A DNA stretch of 64,000 bases from Sphingobium wenxiniae (GTDB lineage Bacteria; Pseudomonadota; Alphaproteobacteria; Sphingomonadales; Sphingomonadaceae). A program made the translations under genes and the position numbers. The stretch is from assembly GCF_007830065.1 (NCBI RefSeq), contig NZ_VLKK01000005.1, positions 182,866 through 246,865 of the forward strand. The letters are read 5' to 3'. Shown here in pieces: positions 52,660 to 61,776 of this stretch; within the stretch, counting starts at the first letter, position 1; each line of letters opens with the position of its first letter. Below the pieces are notes generated by a model. The model made no database searches. It was not told the DNA's origin and worked only from the letters and a program-made list of their open reading frames with translations.

Positions 52660-53904
52660 ATGGCAACTGCCTTTTGGGATGGCGAGGACAAGGCCGGATC
52701 GGCCGCGCCCGCCACAAGTTTCTGGAAAGCCGGCCACACGCCGACGCTGATCGCCGCCTTTCTCTATTTCGACCTCGCCTTCATGGTGTGGGTCCTGCTG
52801 GGCCCGCTGGCGCCTTCCATCGCGGAGACATTGGCGCTGACCCCGGCGGAAAAGGGGCTGATGGTCGCGACGCCGACGCTGGCGGGCGCGCTGCTGCGGG
52901 TCGTGAACGGACTGCTGGTCGACAGGATCGGGCCGAAATTATCGGGCGCTATCAGTCAGGTGATCGTGATCGCGGGCCTCTTCACCGCCTGGGTCATGGG
53001 CGTGGACAGCTTTGCCGGGACGCTGGCGCTGGGGGTCATTCTGGGCTTTGCGGGAGCGAGTTTCGCGATCGCGTTGCCGCTGGCTAGCCGCTGGTATCCG
53101 CCGGAGCATCAGGGCAAGGCCATGGGCCTTGCGGGCATGGGCAATTCCGGGACGGTGCTGGCCTCGCTCTTCGCGCCGGGGCTGGCCAGGCTGTTCGGCT
53201 GGAACGCTGTGCTGGGGCTGGCCTGCATTCCGCTCTCGATCGTCTTCATCACCTATATGCTGATGGCGAAGGATGCGCCGAACGCGCCCGCGCCCAAGAA
53301 GCTGGTCGATTATTTCCAGCCGCTCAAGCAAGCCGATGCGTGGTGGCTGATGGCTTTCTATGCCGTGACGTTCGGTGGCTTCGTCGGTCTCGCCGCGTCC
53401 CTGCCGATCTACTTCACCGATCAGTTCGGGCTGACGCCGGTGGTCGCGGGTTATTGCACCGCAGGCTGTGTGTTCGCAGGATCTCTGGTCCGTCCGATGG
53501 GCGGCGCGCTCGCCGACCGGATCGGCGGGATCAGGGCGCTGATGACGGTCTATGTGGTGGCGGCGCTGGCGCTGGCCGGGGTTGCCTATGCGCCTACGCT
53601 CGCGGCTGCGCTGGGACTTTTCGTCCTGGCGATGCTGGCGCTGGGGACCGGCAACGGCTCGGTTTTCCAACTCGTGCCGCAGCGGTTTCAGGCGGAGATC
53701 GGTGTCATGACCGGCCTCGTCGGCATGGCGGGCGGCGTCGGCGGCTTCTATCTCGCCAGTTCGCTTGGTCTTGCCAAGCAACTGACCGGCAGCTTCGCCC
53801 CCGGTTTCCTGATCTTCGCGGTGCTGGCGGCGGCGGCGTTCATCGGCATCGCACTGGTCAAGGGCCGTTGGCGCGCGAACTGGAATACCGCCGCGCGCAT
53901 CTGA
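52660..53904 (+). CDS. MFS nitrate/nitrite transporter (NarK/NasA-type NNP family)
   Basis: 414 residues from ATG 52660, behind GGGGACG; in-frame sequence upstream is the leader RNA. About 12 TM segments. NNP-family motifs: 'FMVWVLLGPLAPSIAETLALTPAEKGLMVATPTLAGALLRV' carries the substrate Arg, and 'GLAGMGNSGTVLASLFAPGLA' and 'LALGTGNGSVFQLVPQRF' are the two nitrate signatures. Transcription is controlled by the leader attenuator. Imports nitrate (and possibly nitrite) for the downstream reductases. Confidence 0.93.
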   Translation: MATAFWDGEDKAGSAAPATSFWKAGHTPTLIAAFLYFDLAFMVWVLLGPLAPSIAETLALTPAEKGLMVATPTLAGALLRVVNGLLVDRIGPKLSGAISQVIVIAGLFTAWVMGVDSFAGTLALGVILGFAGASFAIALPLASRWYPPEHQGKAMGLAGMGNSGTVLASLFAPGLARLFGWNAVLGLACIPLSIVFITYMLMAKDAPNAPAPKKLVDYFQPLKQADAWWLMAFYAVTFGGFVGLAASLPIYFTDQFGLTPVVAGYCTAGCVFAGSLVRPMGGALADRIGGIRALMTVYVVAALALAGVAYAPTLAAALGLFVLAMLALGTGNGSVFQLVPQRFQAEIGVMTGLVGMAGGVGGFYLASSLGLAKQLTGSFAPGFLIFAVLAAAAFIGIALVKGRWRANWNTAARI

Positions 53905-53966
53905 ATCAAAGGGGAAGGCGGCGGCCGCGGCAAGGCCGCCGTCCCATTTCGAGGGGGACGCTTTTC

Positions 53967-55172
53967 ATGAGATATCTTCTCGCAACGGCGGCCGCGCTGG
54001 CCGTCGCAGGACCCGCTTGCGCCCAGGACATCACGCTCAAGCCCGTCGCCGAAGCACGGTTGCGCTACGAACATGCCGATCAGGAGGGCCTTGCCCAAAA
54101 GGCGGACGCGCTTACCGTCCGCGCCCGCGCCGGGGTTCAGGCGGTCGGTGCGGAATGGAGCGCCACGGTCGTCGGGCAGGGCACGCTGGCCATCATCGAC
54201 GACTATCATGACGGCGTAAACGGCGCCGCCACGCGGCCCATCGTCGCGGACCCCCGGAATGTCGCGCTCTACATCGCCCAGATGCAATATAGGGGCGCCG
54301 CGCTGACGCTGACCGGAGGAAGGCAGAAGATCGCGCTCGACGATGAAAGATTCGTCGGCAATGTGGCCTTTCGCGACAATGCCCAGACGTTCGATGCCGT
54401 GCGTGCCGAGCTGACGCCTGCCAGGGGGGTGAAGCTGGATGTCGCCTATGCCTGGAGCGTGCGGACGATCTGGGGCATCGACGGCAATGGCGCGCGGCAG
54501 CAGGCGGTGAGCGGCGACAACATTTTCGCCAATCTTTCCTGGGTCATGCCGCTAGGCACGCTGACGGGCTTTGCCTATCTGGTCGATCAGGACGAGGCGG
54601 CGGTGCAGGGCTATCGCCTGTCGAGCCAGAGCTATGGCGTAAGGCTGACTGGAGCGCGGCCGCTTCTGGAAAGCGTGACGCTAAGCTATCAGTTCAGCTA
54701 TGCGCGGCAGTCGGATTACCGCCGCAATCCCGGTGATTATGCCGCCGGCTACTGGCTGGCCGACGCCACGCTGGAAGTGAGGGGATGGAGGCTCAACGCC
54801 GGTTATGAAGTGCTGGGCGCAAGCCATGGAGCGGCGCTCACCGGCTTCCAGACGCCGCTCGGCGCCAATTTCAAGTTTCAGGGCTGGGCCGACAAGCTCC
54901 TGACGACGCCGCCTGACGGCATCCGCGACCTGTATGTCGGCGGCGGCCATGGCTGGAAAGAATTGGGGCCGCTTTCCGCCGTTGCGCTCCAGGCGGTGTG
55001 GCACCGGTTCGAAAGCGATCGGATCGACCGGCATTACGGCGATGAATGGGATTTTCTTGCGTCCGCGAAGGTCGGCAAGATGGCGCTGTCGCTCCGCTAC
55101 GCCCGCTATGATGCCAAGGCGTTCGCCACGGATACGCGCAAATTCTGGGCGCAGATCGACTGGAGCTATTAG
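53967..55172 (+). CDS. Outer-membrane channel, alginate-export (AlgE-like) family
   Basis: 401 residues from MRYLLATAAALAVAGPACAQ, a good Sec signal, with GAGGGGGACG upstream. The mature protein is all beta: 'VAEARLRYEHADQEG', 'GGRQKIALDDERFVGNVAFRDNAQTFDAVRAELTPARG' and a C-terminal 'RYDAKAFATDTRKFWAQIDWSY' ending in aromatic Tyr. Family members form 18-strand outer-membrane channels. Located 62 bases after the nitrate transporter and before nirB, so it probably lets nitrate or nitrite through the outer membrane rather than exporting alginate. Confidence 0.85.
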   Translation: MRYLLATAAALAVAGPACAQDITLKPVAEARLRYEHADQEGLAQKADALTVRARAGVQAVGAEWSATVVGQGTLAIIDDYHDGVNGAATRPIVADPRNVALYIAQMQYRGAALTLTGGRQKIALDDERFVGNVAFRDNAQTFDAVRAELTPARGVKLDVAYAWSVRTIWGIDGNGARQQAVSGDNIFANLSWVMPLGTLTGFAYLVDQDEAAVQGYRLSSQSYGVRLTGARPLLESVTLSYQFSYARQSDYRRNPGDYAAGYWLADATLEVRGWRLNAGYEVLGASHGAALTGFQTPLGANFKFQGWADKLLTTPPDGIRDLYVGGGHGWKELGPLSAVALQAVWHRFESDRIDRHYGDEWDFLASAKVGKMALSLRYARYDAKAFATDTRKFWAQIDWSY

Positions 55173-55176
55173 GGCC

Positions 55177-55205
55177 TTGAGCCGATACGCGAATCGGCAT
55201 ATGCT
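55177..55205 (+). promoter_or_regulatory. Candidate sigma70 promoter of the nirB leader
   Basis: TTGAGC (55177-55182), 17-base spacer, TATGCT (55200-55205), each matching the consensus at four of six positions, beginning just after the stop of the channel gene. It would place the start near 55212, directly before the leader hairpins. Confidence 0.45.
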
Positions 55206-55247
55206 GCACTGCAAAGGACGACGCTGTCCTTCCAACCATAGCCGAAG

Positions 55248-55341
55248 CGGTCCAGGGACGGGCCGGTGACGCGCAAATGATGGCAAGGCCGCCATCCTGA
55301 CTTTCGGTTCGCAAGCCGAGGGTCCGGATGGCGGCCTTTTT
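55248..55341 (+). promoter_or_regulatory. NasT (ANTAR) antitermination leader upstream of nirB
   Basis: P1: CGGTCC (55248-55253), loop AGGGAC, GGGCCG (55260-55265), six pairs including one G-U. P2: GATGGC (55279-55284), loop AAGGCC, GCCATC (55291-55296), six perfect pairs. Both loops have A1 and G4. P2 overlaps the 5' arm AAGGCCGCCATCC (55285-55297) of a 13-bp intrinsic terminator (3' arm 55326-55338, Ts to 55341), ending 20 bases before the nirB start. Same architecture as the leader at 52537. Confidence 0.88.
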
Positions 55342-55361
55342 CTTTATCCGGAGATACGGGG

Positions 55362-57881
55362 ATGGATTTTCAGGTCGGGAACGAAAGCCGGACGGAGGAT
55401 GGAGCGGTGATCCTCATCCCGGCGGAAGGCGTTCGGGAGCATCTGGTCGTCGTCGGCAACGGCATGGCCGGGTGCCGCGCGATCGAGGAACTGCTGGCGC
55501 GGGACGCGGGGCGCTATCGCGTCACGATTTTCGGGGCCGAGCCGCATGTGAACTATAACCGCATCATGCTTTCGCCGGTTCTGGCGGGAGAGAAGACGTT
55601 CGAAGACATCGTCATCAACAGCCGCCAATGGTATGATGAGAATGACATCGAACTGATCGCGGGCGATCCGGTGACGGCGATAGACCGCGCCGCCAAGACC
55701 GTCACGAGCCGATCGGGCCGCACCGTGGGCTATGACAAGCTGCTGATCGCCACCGGGTCGGACCCCTTCATCATTCCGGTGCCGGGGAAGGATTTGCCCG
55801 GCGTCATCAGCTTTCGCGACATGAAGGATGTGGACACCATGCTGGAGGCCGCTGCGAATGGCGGCGGCGCGGTGGTGATCGGCGGCGGGCTTCTGGGGCT
55901 GGAAGCGGCGCATGGCCTGACGCTGCGCGGCATGAAGGTGACGGTGATCCACCTGATGCCGACGCTGATGGAGCGCCAGTTGGACGAGGCGGCGGGCTGG
56001 TTGCTCAAGACCGCGCTGGAAGGGCGCGGCCAGACCATCCTGACCGGGGCCGACACGGCGGAAATCTATGGCGAGGGCCAGGTCGAGGGTGTTCGCCTGA
56101 AGGACGGGCGCGACATCCCCGCCAGCCTTGTGGTGATGGCGGTGGGCATCCGTCCTTCGGTCGCGCTCGCGCGGGAGGCGGGGCTGGATATCGGGCGCGG
56201 CATCAGGGTCGACGATCATATGGTGACGAGCGACCCCGATGTGTTCGCGGTCGGCGAATGTGTCGAGCATGACGGCAACGTCTATGGCCTTGTCGCGCCG
56301 CTCTGGGACATGTGCCGCAGCCTTGCCGACGGCCTGACGGACCGGCATACGGGCTATCGCGGCTCCGTCACTTCGACCAAGCTCAAGGTCGCGGGACTGG
56401 ACGTCTTTTCCGCCGGAGACTTTTCCGGTGGCGAGGGATGCGAGGATATCGTCCTGCGCGACGCTTCGCGCGGCGTCTACAAGCGCGTCGTGGTCAAGGA
56501 CGACAAGGTCATCGGCGCGGTGCTCTATGGCGATACGGCGGATGGCGGCTGGTATTTCGACCTTCTCAGAAAGGGCGAGGACGTCGGCGAAATCCGCGAC
56601 CTCCTGATCTTCGGCCAGGCCTTCGCCTCCGGAGGTGGGCAGGCGGACCCTAAGGCGGCCGTTGCGGCGCTCTCGGACGATGCCGAGATTTGCGGCTGCA
56701 ACGGCGTCAGCAAGGGGCAGGTCGTCGCCTGTGTCGAAGCGGGGAATTGCACGCTGGATGCCGTCCGCGCCACCTGCAAGGCGTCGGCGAGTTGCGGGAG
56801 CTGCACGGGACTTGTCGAAACCCTGCTCGCGGTGACGCTGGGTGACGATTATTCCGGTGAGCGCGCGACCAGGACGGTTTGCAAATGCACCAGCTTCGGC
56901 CATGACGATGTTCGCCGCGAAATCGTGGCGCAGGGAATGAAATCCATCCCCGAAGTCATGCACAAGCTGCACTGGTCGACTCCTGACGGCTGTTCCTCCT
57001 GCCGCCCGGCGCTCAATTATTATCTGCTCTGCGCGCTGCCCGGCGGATATCGGGACGACCAGCAGAGCCGCTTCGTCAATGAACGGATGCACGCCAATAT
57101 CCAGAAGGACGGCACCTATTCGGTCGTGCCGCGCATGTGGGGCGGCCTCACCAACCCGCGTGAATTGCGCGCCATCGCGGATGTGGTCGAGAAATATAAT
57201 GCCCCGATGGTGAAAGTGACGGGCGGCCAGCGGCTCGACATTTTCGGCATCAGGAAGGAGGATCTGCCCGCCGTCTGGGCCGACCTCAATGCCGCGGGCA
57301 TGGTGTCGGGCCATGCCTATGGCAAGTCGCTCCGCACGGTGAAAACCTGCGTGGGCAGTGAATGGTGCCGCTTCGGCACGCAGGATTCGACCGGCCTTGG
57401 CGTGAAGATCGAGCGGATGACCTGGGGATCGTGGATGCCCCATAAGTTCAAGATCGCCGCCTCCGGCTGCCCTCGCAATTGCGCGGAGGCGACGATCAAG
57501 GACTTCGGCGTGGTCTGCGTGGACTCGGGCTATGAACTGCATGTCGGCGGCAATGGCGGCATCCACGTCCGCGCCACCGACCTTCTTTGCAAGGTCGCGA
57601 CCGAGCAGGAGGCGCTGGATTACTGCGCCGCCTTCATCCAGCTCTATCGCGAGGAAGCCCGCTATCTGGAGCGCACCGCGCCGTGGATCGGGCGTGTAGG
57701 CGTCGACTATGTGAAAAGCCGGATCGTCGAGGATGACGAGGGCCGCGAGGCGCTTCGTGCCCGCTTCCTCTTCTCCCAAAGCTTCAGCCAGGAAGACCCC
57801 TGGGCGCGCCGCGCCGGGGGCGAAGATGCCGAACTGCACCAACATCTCGCCGAAGTGCGTCCCATGGAGTTTGTCGTATGA
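55362..57881 (+). CDS. nirB: Assimilatory nitrite reductase [NAD(P)H], large subunit
   Basis: 839 residues, the family size. Reduces nitrite to ammonium. Order: FAD domain 'LVVVGNGMAGCRAIEEL' (about 28-44), NAD domain 'VVIGGGLLGLEAAHGL' (about 168-183), two BFD-like [2Fe-2S] segments ('CGCNGVSKGQVVACVEAGNC', 'CKCTSFGHDDVR'), and the siroheme/[4Fe-4S] Cys sets 'CVGSEWCRFGTQDSTGLGVKIE' (about 662) and 'ASGCPRNCAEATIKDFGV'. GGAGATACGGGG precedes the ATG. Controlled by the attenuator just upstream; nirD follows with a 4-base overlap. Confidence 0.96.
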   Translation: MDFQVGNESRTEDGAVILIPAEGVREHLVVVGNGMAGCRAIEELLARDAGRYRVTIFGAEPHVNYNRIMLSPVLAGEKTFEDIVINSRQWYDENDIELIAGDPVTAIDRAAKTVTSRSGRTVGYDKLLIATGSDPFIIPVPGKDLPGVISFRDMKDVDTMLEAAANGGGAVVIGGGLLGLEAAHGLTLRGMKVTVIHLMPTLMERQLDEAAGWLLKTALEGRGQTILTGADTAEIYGEGQVEGVRLKDGRDIPASLVVMAVGIRPSVALAREAGLDIGRGIRVDDHMVTSDPDVFAVGECVEHDGNVYGLVAPLWDMCRSLADGLTDRHTGYRGSVTSTKLKVAGLDVFSAGDFSGGEGCEDIVLRDASRGVYKRVVVKDDKVIGAVLYGDTADGGWYFDLLRKGEDVGEIRDLLIFGQAFASGGGQADPKAAVAALSDDAEICGCNGVSKGQVVACVEAGNCTLDAVRATCKASASCGSCTGLVETLLAVTLGDDYSGERATRTVCKCTSFGHDDVRREIVAQGMKSIPEVMHKLHWSTPDGCSSCRPALNYYLLCALPGGYRDDQQSRFVNERMHANIQKDGTYSVVPRMWGGLTNPRELRAIADVVEKYNAPMVKVTGGQRLDIFGIRKEDLPAVWADLNAAGMVSGHAYGKSLRTVKTCVGSEWCRFGTQDSTGLGVKIERMTWGSWMPHKFKIAASGCPRNCAEATIKDFGVVCVDSGYELHVGGNGGIHVRATDLLCKVATEQEALDYCAAFIQLYREEARYLERTAPWIGRVGVDYVKSRIVEDDEGREALRARFLFSQSFSQEDPWARRAGGEDAELHQHLAEVRPMEFVV

Positions 57882-58246
57882 CCGTCTCGAACAATGTCGG
57901 AGATTGGCTGGATATCGGCCCGGTGAGCCAGATATCCCCCGGCAACGCCCGGACGCTGCCGGTGCGCGGCGGGGAGGAGATCGCGATCTTCCACACGCTC
58001 GACAATCAGTTCTACGCTCTGGTCAACAAATGCCCGCACAAGCAGGGGCCGCTGAGCCAGGGCATCGTCCATGGCAATGTCGTCGCCTGTCCGCTGCACA
58101 ACTGGAACATCTCGCTCAAGTCCGGTGAGGCGCTGGGCAGCGATGAGGGATGCGTGCCGACCGTCCCGCTCAAGGTCGATGCAGGCCGCATCTACCTGTT
58201 GCGCGAAGCGGTGATCCCGTCCCGAACCGCAAGAAAGGCGGCCTGA
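57878..58246 (+). CDS. nirD: Nitrite reductase small subunit (Rieske-type)
   Basis: 122 residues, overlapping nirB by ATGA. A Rieske-fold [2Fe-2S] subunit with 'NKCPHKQGPLSQGIVHGNVVACPLHNWNISLKSGEAL', Cys/His pairs in C-x-H and C-x2-H spacing, normal length. It assembles with NirB for nitrite reduction. The next gene begins six bases later. Confidence 0.95.
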   Translation: MTVSNNVGDWLDIGPVSQISPGNARTLPVRGGEEIAIFHTLDNQFYALVNKCPHKQGPLSQGIVHGNVVACPLHNWNISLKSGEALGSDEGCVPTVPLKVDAGRIYLLREAVIPSRTARKAA

Positions 58247-58251
58247 CGGCG

Positions 58252-60858
58252 ATGCAACCGATCCGCACAACCTGCGCCTATTGCGGCGTCGGCTGCGGCA
58301 TAACGGCCATGCCGACCGGCCCGCGTTCCGTGCAGATCAAGGGGGATGAGGCGCATCCGGCCAATGGCGGGCGGCTCTGTTCCAAGGGCACGCATCTGGG
58401 CGAGACGGTGGGCCTGACAGGCCGCCTGCTCCATCCGATGATCGGCAAGCGGCGGGCAAGCTGGGACAAGGCGCTTGACCTTGTGGCGAAGCGGTTTCGC
58501 GAAACCATCGACCGTCATGGTCCCGACAGCGTTGCCTTCTATGTCTCCGGCCAGTTGCTGACCGAGGATTATTATGTCGCCAACAAGCTGATGAAGGGCT
58601 TCATCGGCTCGGCCAATATCGACACCAATTCGCGCCTTTGCATGTCGAGCGCGGTTGCGGGGCACAATCGCGCCTTTGGGGAGGATGTGGTGCCCGCCAC
58701 CTATACCGATCTGGAGGAAGCGGACCTGATCGTGCTGGTCGGCTCCAACACCGCCTGGTGCCATCCGATCGTCTATCAACGTATTCAGGCCGCCCGCGCC
58801 GCGCGGGGCGCGAAGCTGATCGTGATCGACCCGCGCCGCACCGAAACCTGCGAAGACGCGGACCTGCACCTTCCGGTGAAACCCGGCACGGACGTCGCGC
58901 TGATGAACGGCTTGCTCGCATGGTGCGATCAGGCCGGTGTTATCGACCCGGCCTTCATGGCCCATCATGTGAACGCGCCCGAAGGCTTCTGGGAGCATAT
59001 CCGCGCGGGTCACGATCTCTGGAGCACCGCGAAGACATGCGACCTTGCGCCCGCGCTGCTCCAGCAATTCTATGAACTGTTTGCAGCGGCCCCGCGCACC
59101 GTCACCCTGTTCAGTCAGGGCATCAACCAGTCGATCCGCGGCACGGATCAGGTGAACGCGATCATCAACGTCCATCTTGCCACGGGACGCATCGGCAAGC
59201 CGGGCGCCGCGCCTTTCTCGATCACCGGCCAGCCCAATGCGATGGGCGGGCGCGAAGTCGGCGGCCTTGCCTCGACGCTGGCCGCGCACATGGACTTCGC
59301 GCCGGACAATGTGGAGCGGGTGGGCCGCTTCTGGGCCGCGCCGCGCATGGCCGCCAAACCGGGCTTGAAAGCGGTCGACCTGTTCCGCGCCATGGGCGAA
59401 GGACGGATCAAGGCGCTGTGGGTGATGGCGACCAACCCCGCCGTCTCGCTGCCCGACGCCGGCCGCGTGCGCGAGGCGCTGGAATCCTGCCCCTTCGTGG
59501 TCGTGTCGGATGTGATCGCCGACACCGACACCAGCGCTTATGCCGATGTCCGCCTTCCCGCCGCAGGATGGGGGGAAAAGGACGGCACCGTCACCAATTC
59601 GGACCGCACGATCAGCCGCCAGCGTCCCTTCCTGACGCTCCCCGGCGAGGCAAGGCCAGACTGGTGGATTGTCAAGGAAGTCGCCCGCCGCATGGGCTGG
59701 CGCAATGCCTTCGCCTATGAACGGCCAGCCGACATCTGGCGCGAACATGCGCGCCTGACCGCTTATCAGAATGACGGCGCGCGGCTGCTCAACCTGCGGT
59801 CCCAAGCCATCATCGGCAATGACGCCTATGAAACGATGGAGCCGTTCCGCTGGGGCGGCGCGCCCTTTGCCGACGGGCGGTTTCCGACGCCGGACGGCAA
59901 GGCGCGGCTGGTTATGGTCAAGCAGATGGACGTGCAGGCGCCGCTCCATGATTGGCCGATGACGCTCAACACCGGGCGCTATCGCGATCAGTGGCACACG
60001 ATGACCCGCACCGGCCTGTCGCCGAAACTGGCGCGGCATCGGGAAGAGCCGCTGGTCGAAATCCATCCCCACGACGCGCAGGCGCTGGGCCTGGAGGAAG
60101 GCGACCTCGCCCGTGTTTCCACGCCGCAGGGCGACAGCCTGTTCCGGGCGGCGCTGAGCGAAGGCCAGCGTCCCGGCGAGATATTTACGCCGATCCACTG
60201 GACCGACCAGATATCGACCGGCGGCCGCACCGGCCTCTTGCCGCGTCCGCTCACCGATCCTCACTCCGGCCAGCCCGGCTTCAAGTCCACGCCCGCCCGC
60301 GTCGAACGGCAGATGACGGAATGGAAAGGCTTCCTCATCCTTCGCGGCACGGAACCGGTGCGAGTCCCCTGTCTTTGGGCGACACGCGTCACCGTGCCGG
60401 ATGGTGCGCTCTACGAGGTCGCGGGTCATGGCGATCCTGCGCGGCTGGATGCCTGCCTGCCCAAAGGCGACAGGGTGGAAGCCATCGACGTTACGCGCGG
60501 CACTCGCCGCGTCGCCATCATCAGCGACGGCCAACTGGCGGGGGTGCTGTTCGTCACGCGCAGCGGCATTCTGCCGTCCCGCGACTGGCTGATCGGCCAG
60601 CTTCAGGCACAGGAAGTCGGTGCGTCGGTCCTTGCCGCGCGCGGGCCGGGGAATCAGCCGGACAAGGGCGCGACCATCTGTGTCTGCTTCGACATTGGTC
60701 TCAATCAGATCGTGGCAGCCATCCGCGAACAGAGCCTCGTCGACATTCCCGCCATCGGCAAGGCGCTGGGCGCGGGCACCAATTGCGGATCCTGCCGCCC
60801 CGCGCTTGCCAATATCCTTGCCCAAACCATGCGGGAGACGCTTCATGCAGCCGAATGA
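58252..60858 (+). CDS. nasA: Assimilatory nitrate reductase catalytic subunit
   Basis: 868 residues from MQPIRTTCAYCGVGCG. Reduces nitrate to nitrite at a Mo-bis-MGD centre. N-terminal [4Fe-4S] motif 'CAYCGVGCGITAMP' with a distal Cys ('GGRLCSKGTHLG'), then molybdopterin-oxidoreductase segments ('SRLCMSSAVAGHNRAFGEDVVPATYTDLEEADLIVLVGSNTAWCHPI', 'TNPAVSLPDAGRVREAL') and the MGD-binding C-terminal domain ('LNTGRYRDQWHTMTRTG'). The last about 60 residues hold a BFD-like [2Fe-2S] domain ('ICVCFDIGLNQIVAAI', 'GTNCGSCRPALANI'), as in Klebsiella-type NasA. Overlaps cobA by 14 bases. Confidence 0.95.
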   Translation: MQPIRTTCAYCGVGCGITAMPTGPRSVQIKGDEAHPANGGRLCSKGTHLGETVGLTGRLLHPMIGKRRASWDKALDLVAKRFRETIDRHGPDSVAFYVSGQLLTEDYYVANKLMKGFIGSANIDTNSRLCMSSAVAGHNRAFGEDVVPATYTDLEEADLIVLVGSNTAWCHPIVYQRIQAARAARGAKLIVIDPRRTETCEDADLHLPVKPGTDVALMNGLLAWCDQAGVIDPAFMAHHVNAPEGFWEHIRAGHDLWSTAKTCDLAPALLQQFYELFAAAPRTVTLFSQGINQSIRGTDQVNAIINVHLATGRIGKPGAAPFSITGQPNAMGGREVGGLASTLAAHMDFAPDNVERVGRFWAAPRMAAKPGLKAVDLFRAMGEGRIKALWVMATNPAVSLPDAGRVREALESCPFVVVSDVIADTDTSAYADVRLPAAGWGEKDGTVTNSDRTISRQRPFLTLPGEARPDWWIVKEVARRMGWRNAFAYERPADIWREHARLTAYQNDGARLLNLRSQAIIGNDAYETMEPFRWGGAPFADGRFPTPDGKARLVMVKQMDVQAPLHDWPMTLNTGRYRDQWHTMTRTGLSPKLARHREEPLVEIHPHDAQALGLEEGDLARVSTPQGDSLFRAALSEGQRPGEIFTPIHWTDQISTGGRTGLLPRPLTDPHSGQPGFKSTPARVERQMTEWKGFLILRGTEPVRVPCLWATRVTVPDGALYEVAGHGDPARLDACLPKGDRVEAIDVTRGTRRVAIISDGQLAGVLFVTRSGILPSRDWLIGQLQAQEVGASVLAARGPGNQPDKGATICVCFDIGLNQIVAAIREQSLVDIPAIGKALGAGTNCGSCRPALANILAQTMRETLHAAE

Positions 60859-61642
60859 ACTTATCGCGCCCGGCCAGGTCTGGCTGGTCGGCGCGGGACC
60901 GGGCGACCCGGACCTGCTCACCCGCAAGGCCGAAAAGCTGATCGTGGCGGCACAGATCGTCTTCCACGACGCGCTGGTGGGGCCGGGCGTGCTCGACCTG
61001 ATCCCCGAAGGCGTGGAGCGGGTGAGCGTCGGCAAACGATCCGGCCGCCACAGCAAGGCGCAGGAAAATATCAACGACCTGCTGCTGACGGCGGCCAGGG
61101 CGGGCAAGCGGGTCGTGCGTCTCAAGGGCGGCGACCCTTCGGTCTTCGGCCGCTCGGCGGAGGAAATGGCGCATCTGGCGGAGGAAGGCATAGGGGTGAG
61201 CATATGCCCTGGCATCACCACCGCCAGCGCGGCGGCGGCGAGCGGCAACGCCTCGCTCACCTTGCGCGGCGTGGCGCGGGGGCTGACGCTGGTGACGGCG
61301 CATCTGAAAGCGGGCGAGCCGCTCACGCTCGACTGGGAAACGCTGGCGCGGCCCGGCGGCACGCTGGGTATCTATATGGGCCGTGCTGCCGCAGGGGAGA
61401 TCGGCCGCTCCCTGATTGCCGCCGGACGCGATCCCGAAACGCCGGTTATGGTGGCGGTGAACGTCTCGCTGCCCAACGAACGGCTGATCCGGGGCAGGCT
61501 GTCGGCGCTCGCCTTCCTTGTCGAGACGGTAAGCGATGACGACCCGACTCTGCTTCTTATAGGAGAAGCCATGAGCGGCATTAATGAATGGAGGCCACAA
61601 CTACCCATCGCGGGTCATAAGGCCGGAAGCCTTCTCTGCTGA
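60845..61642 (+). CDS. cobA: Uroporphyrinogen-III C-methyltransferase
   Basis: 265 residues from MQPNELIAPGQVWLVGAGPGDPDLLTRKA. Makes precorrin-2 from uroporphyrinogen III with two SAM, leading to siroheme for NirB. The SUMT signature 'GAGPGDPDLLT', 'VRLKGGDPSVFGRSAEEM' and 'GITTASAAAASGNASLTLRGVARGLTLVTAHL' are intact. No fused CysG oxidase/ferrochelatase domain, so siroheme completion must occur elsewhere. Last gene of the nir-nas operon. Confidence 0.94.
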   Translation: MQPNELIAPGQVWLVGAGPGDPDLLTRKAEKLIVAAQIVFHDALVGPGVLDLIPEGVERVSVGKRSGRHSKAQENINDLLLTAARAGKRVVRLKGGDPSVFGRSAEEMAHLAEEGIGVSICPGITTASAAAASGNASLTLRGVARGLTLVTAHLKAGEPLTLDWETLARPGGTLGIYMGRAAAGEIGRSLIAAGRDPETPVMVAVNVSLPNERLIRGRLSALAFLVETVSDDDPTLLLIGEAMSGINEWRPQLPIAGHKAGSLLC

Positions 61643-61776
61643 GCGCAAACGACTGTCGTGCGCTGGATATTCAAAGGCTTGCCGATTCCACCCGATACCC
61701 GGAAAGGCACCGGCGGTTAACAAGAATTTGGCGGGTGTGTGGATCGCGCCGCCCGGAAGCCAACAGGTCTCCCCGC

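Noticed and set aside
55344..57845. 833-residue open frame antisense to nirB
   Set aside because: Shadow frame; nirB has all cofactor motifs in the sense direction.
58192..61362. 1056-residue open frame antisense to nasA and cobA
   Set aside because: Shadow frame spanning two well-supported genes and their overlap.
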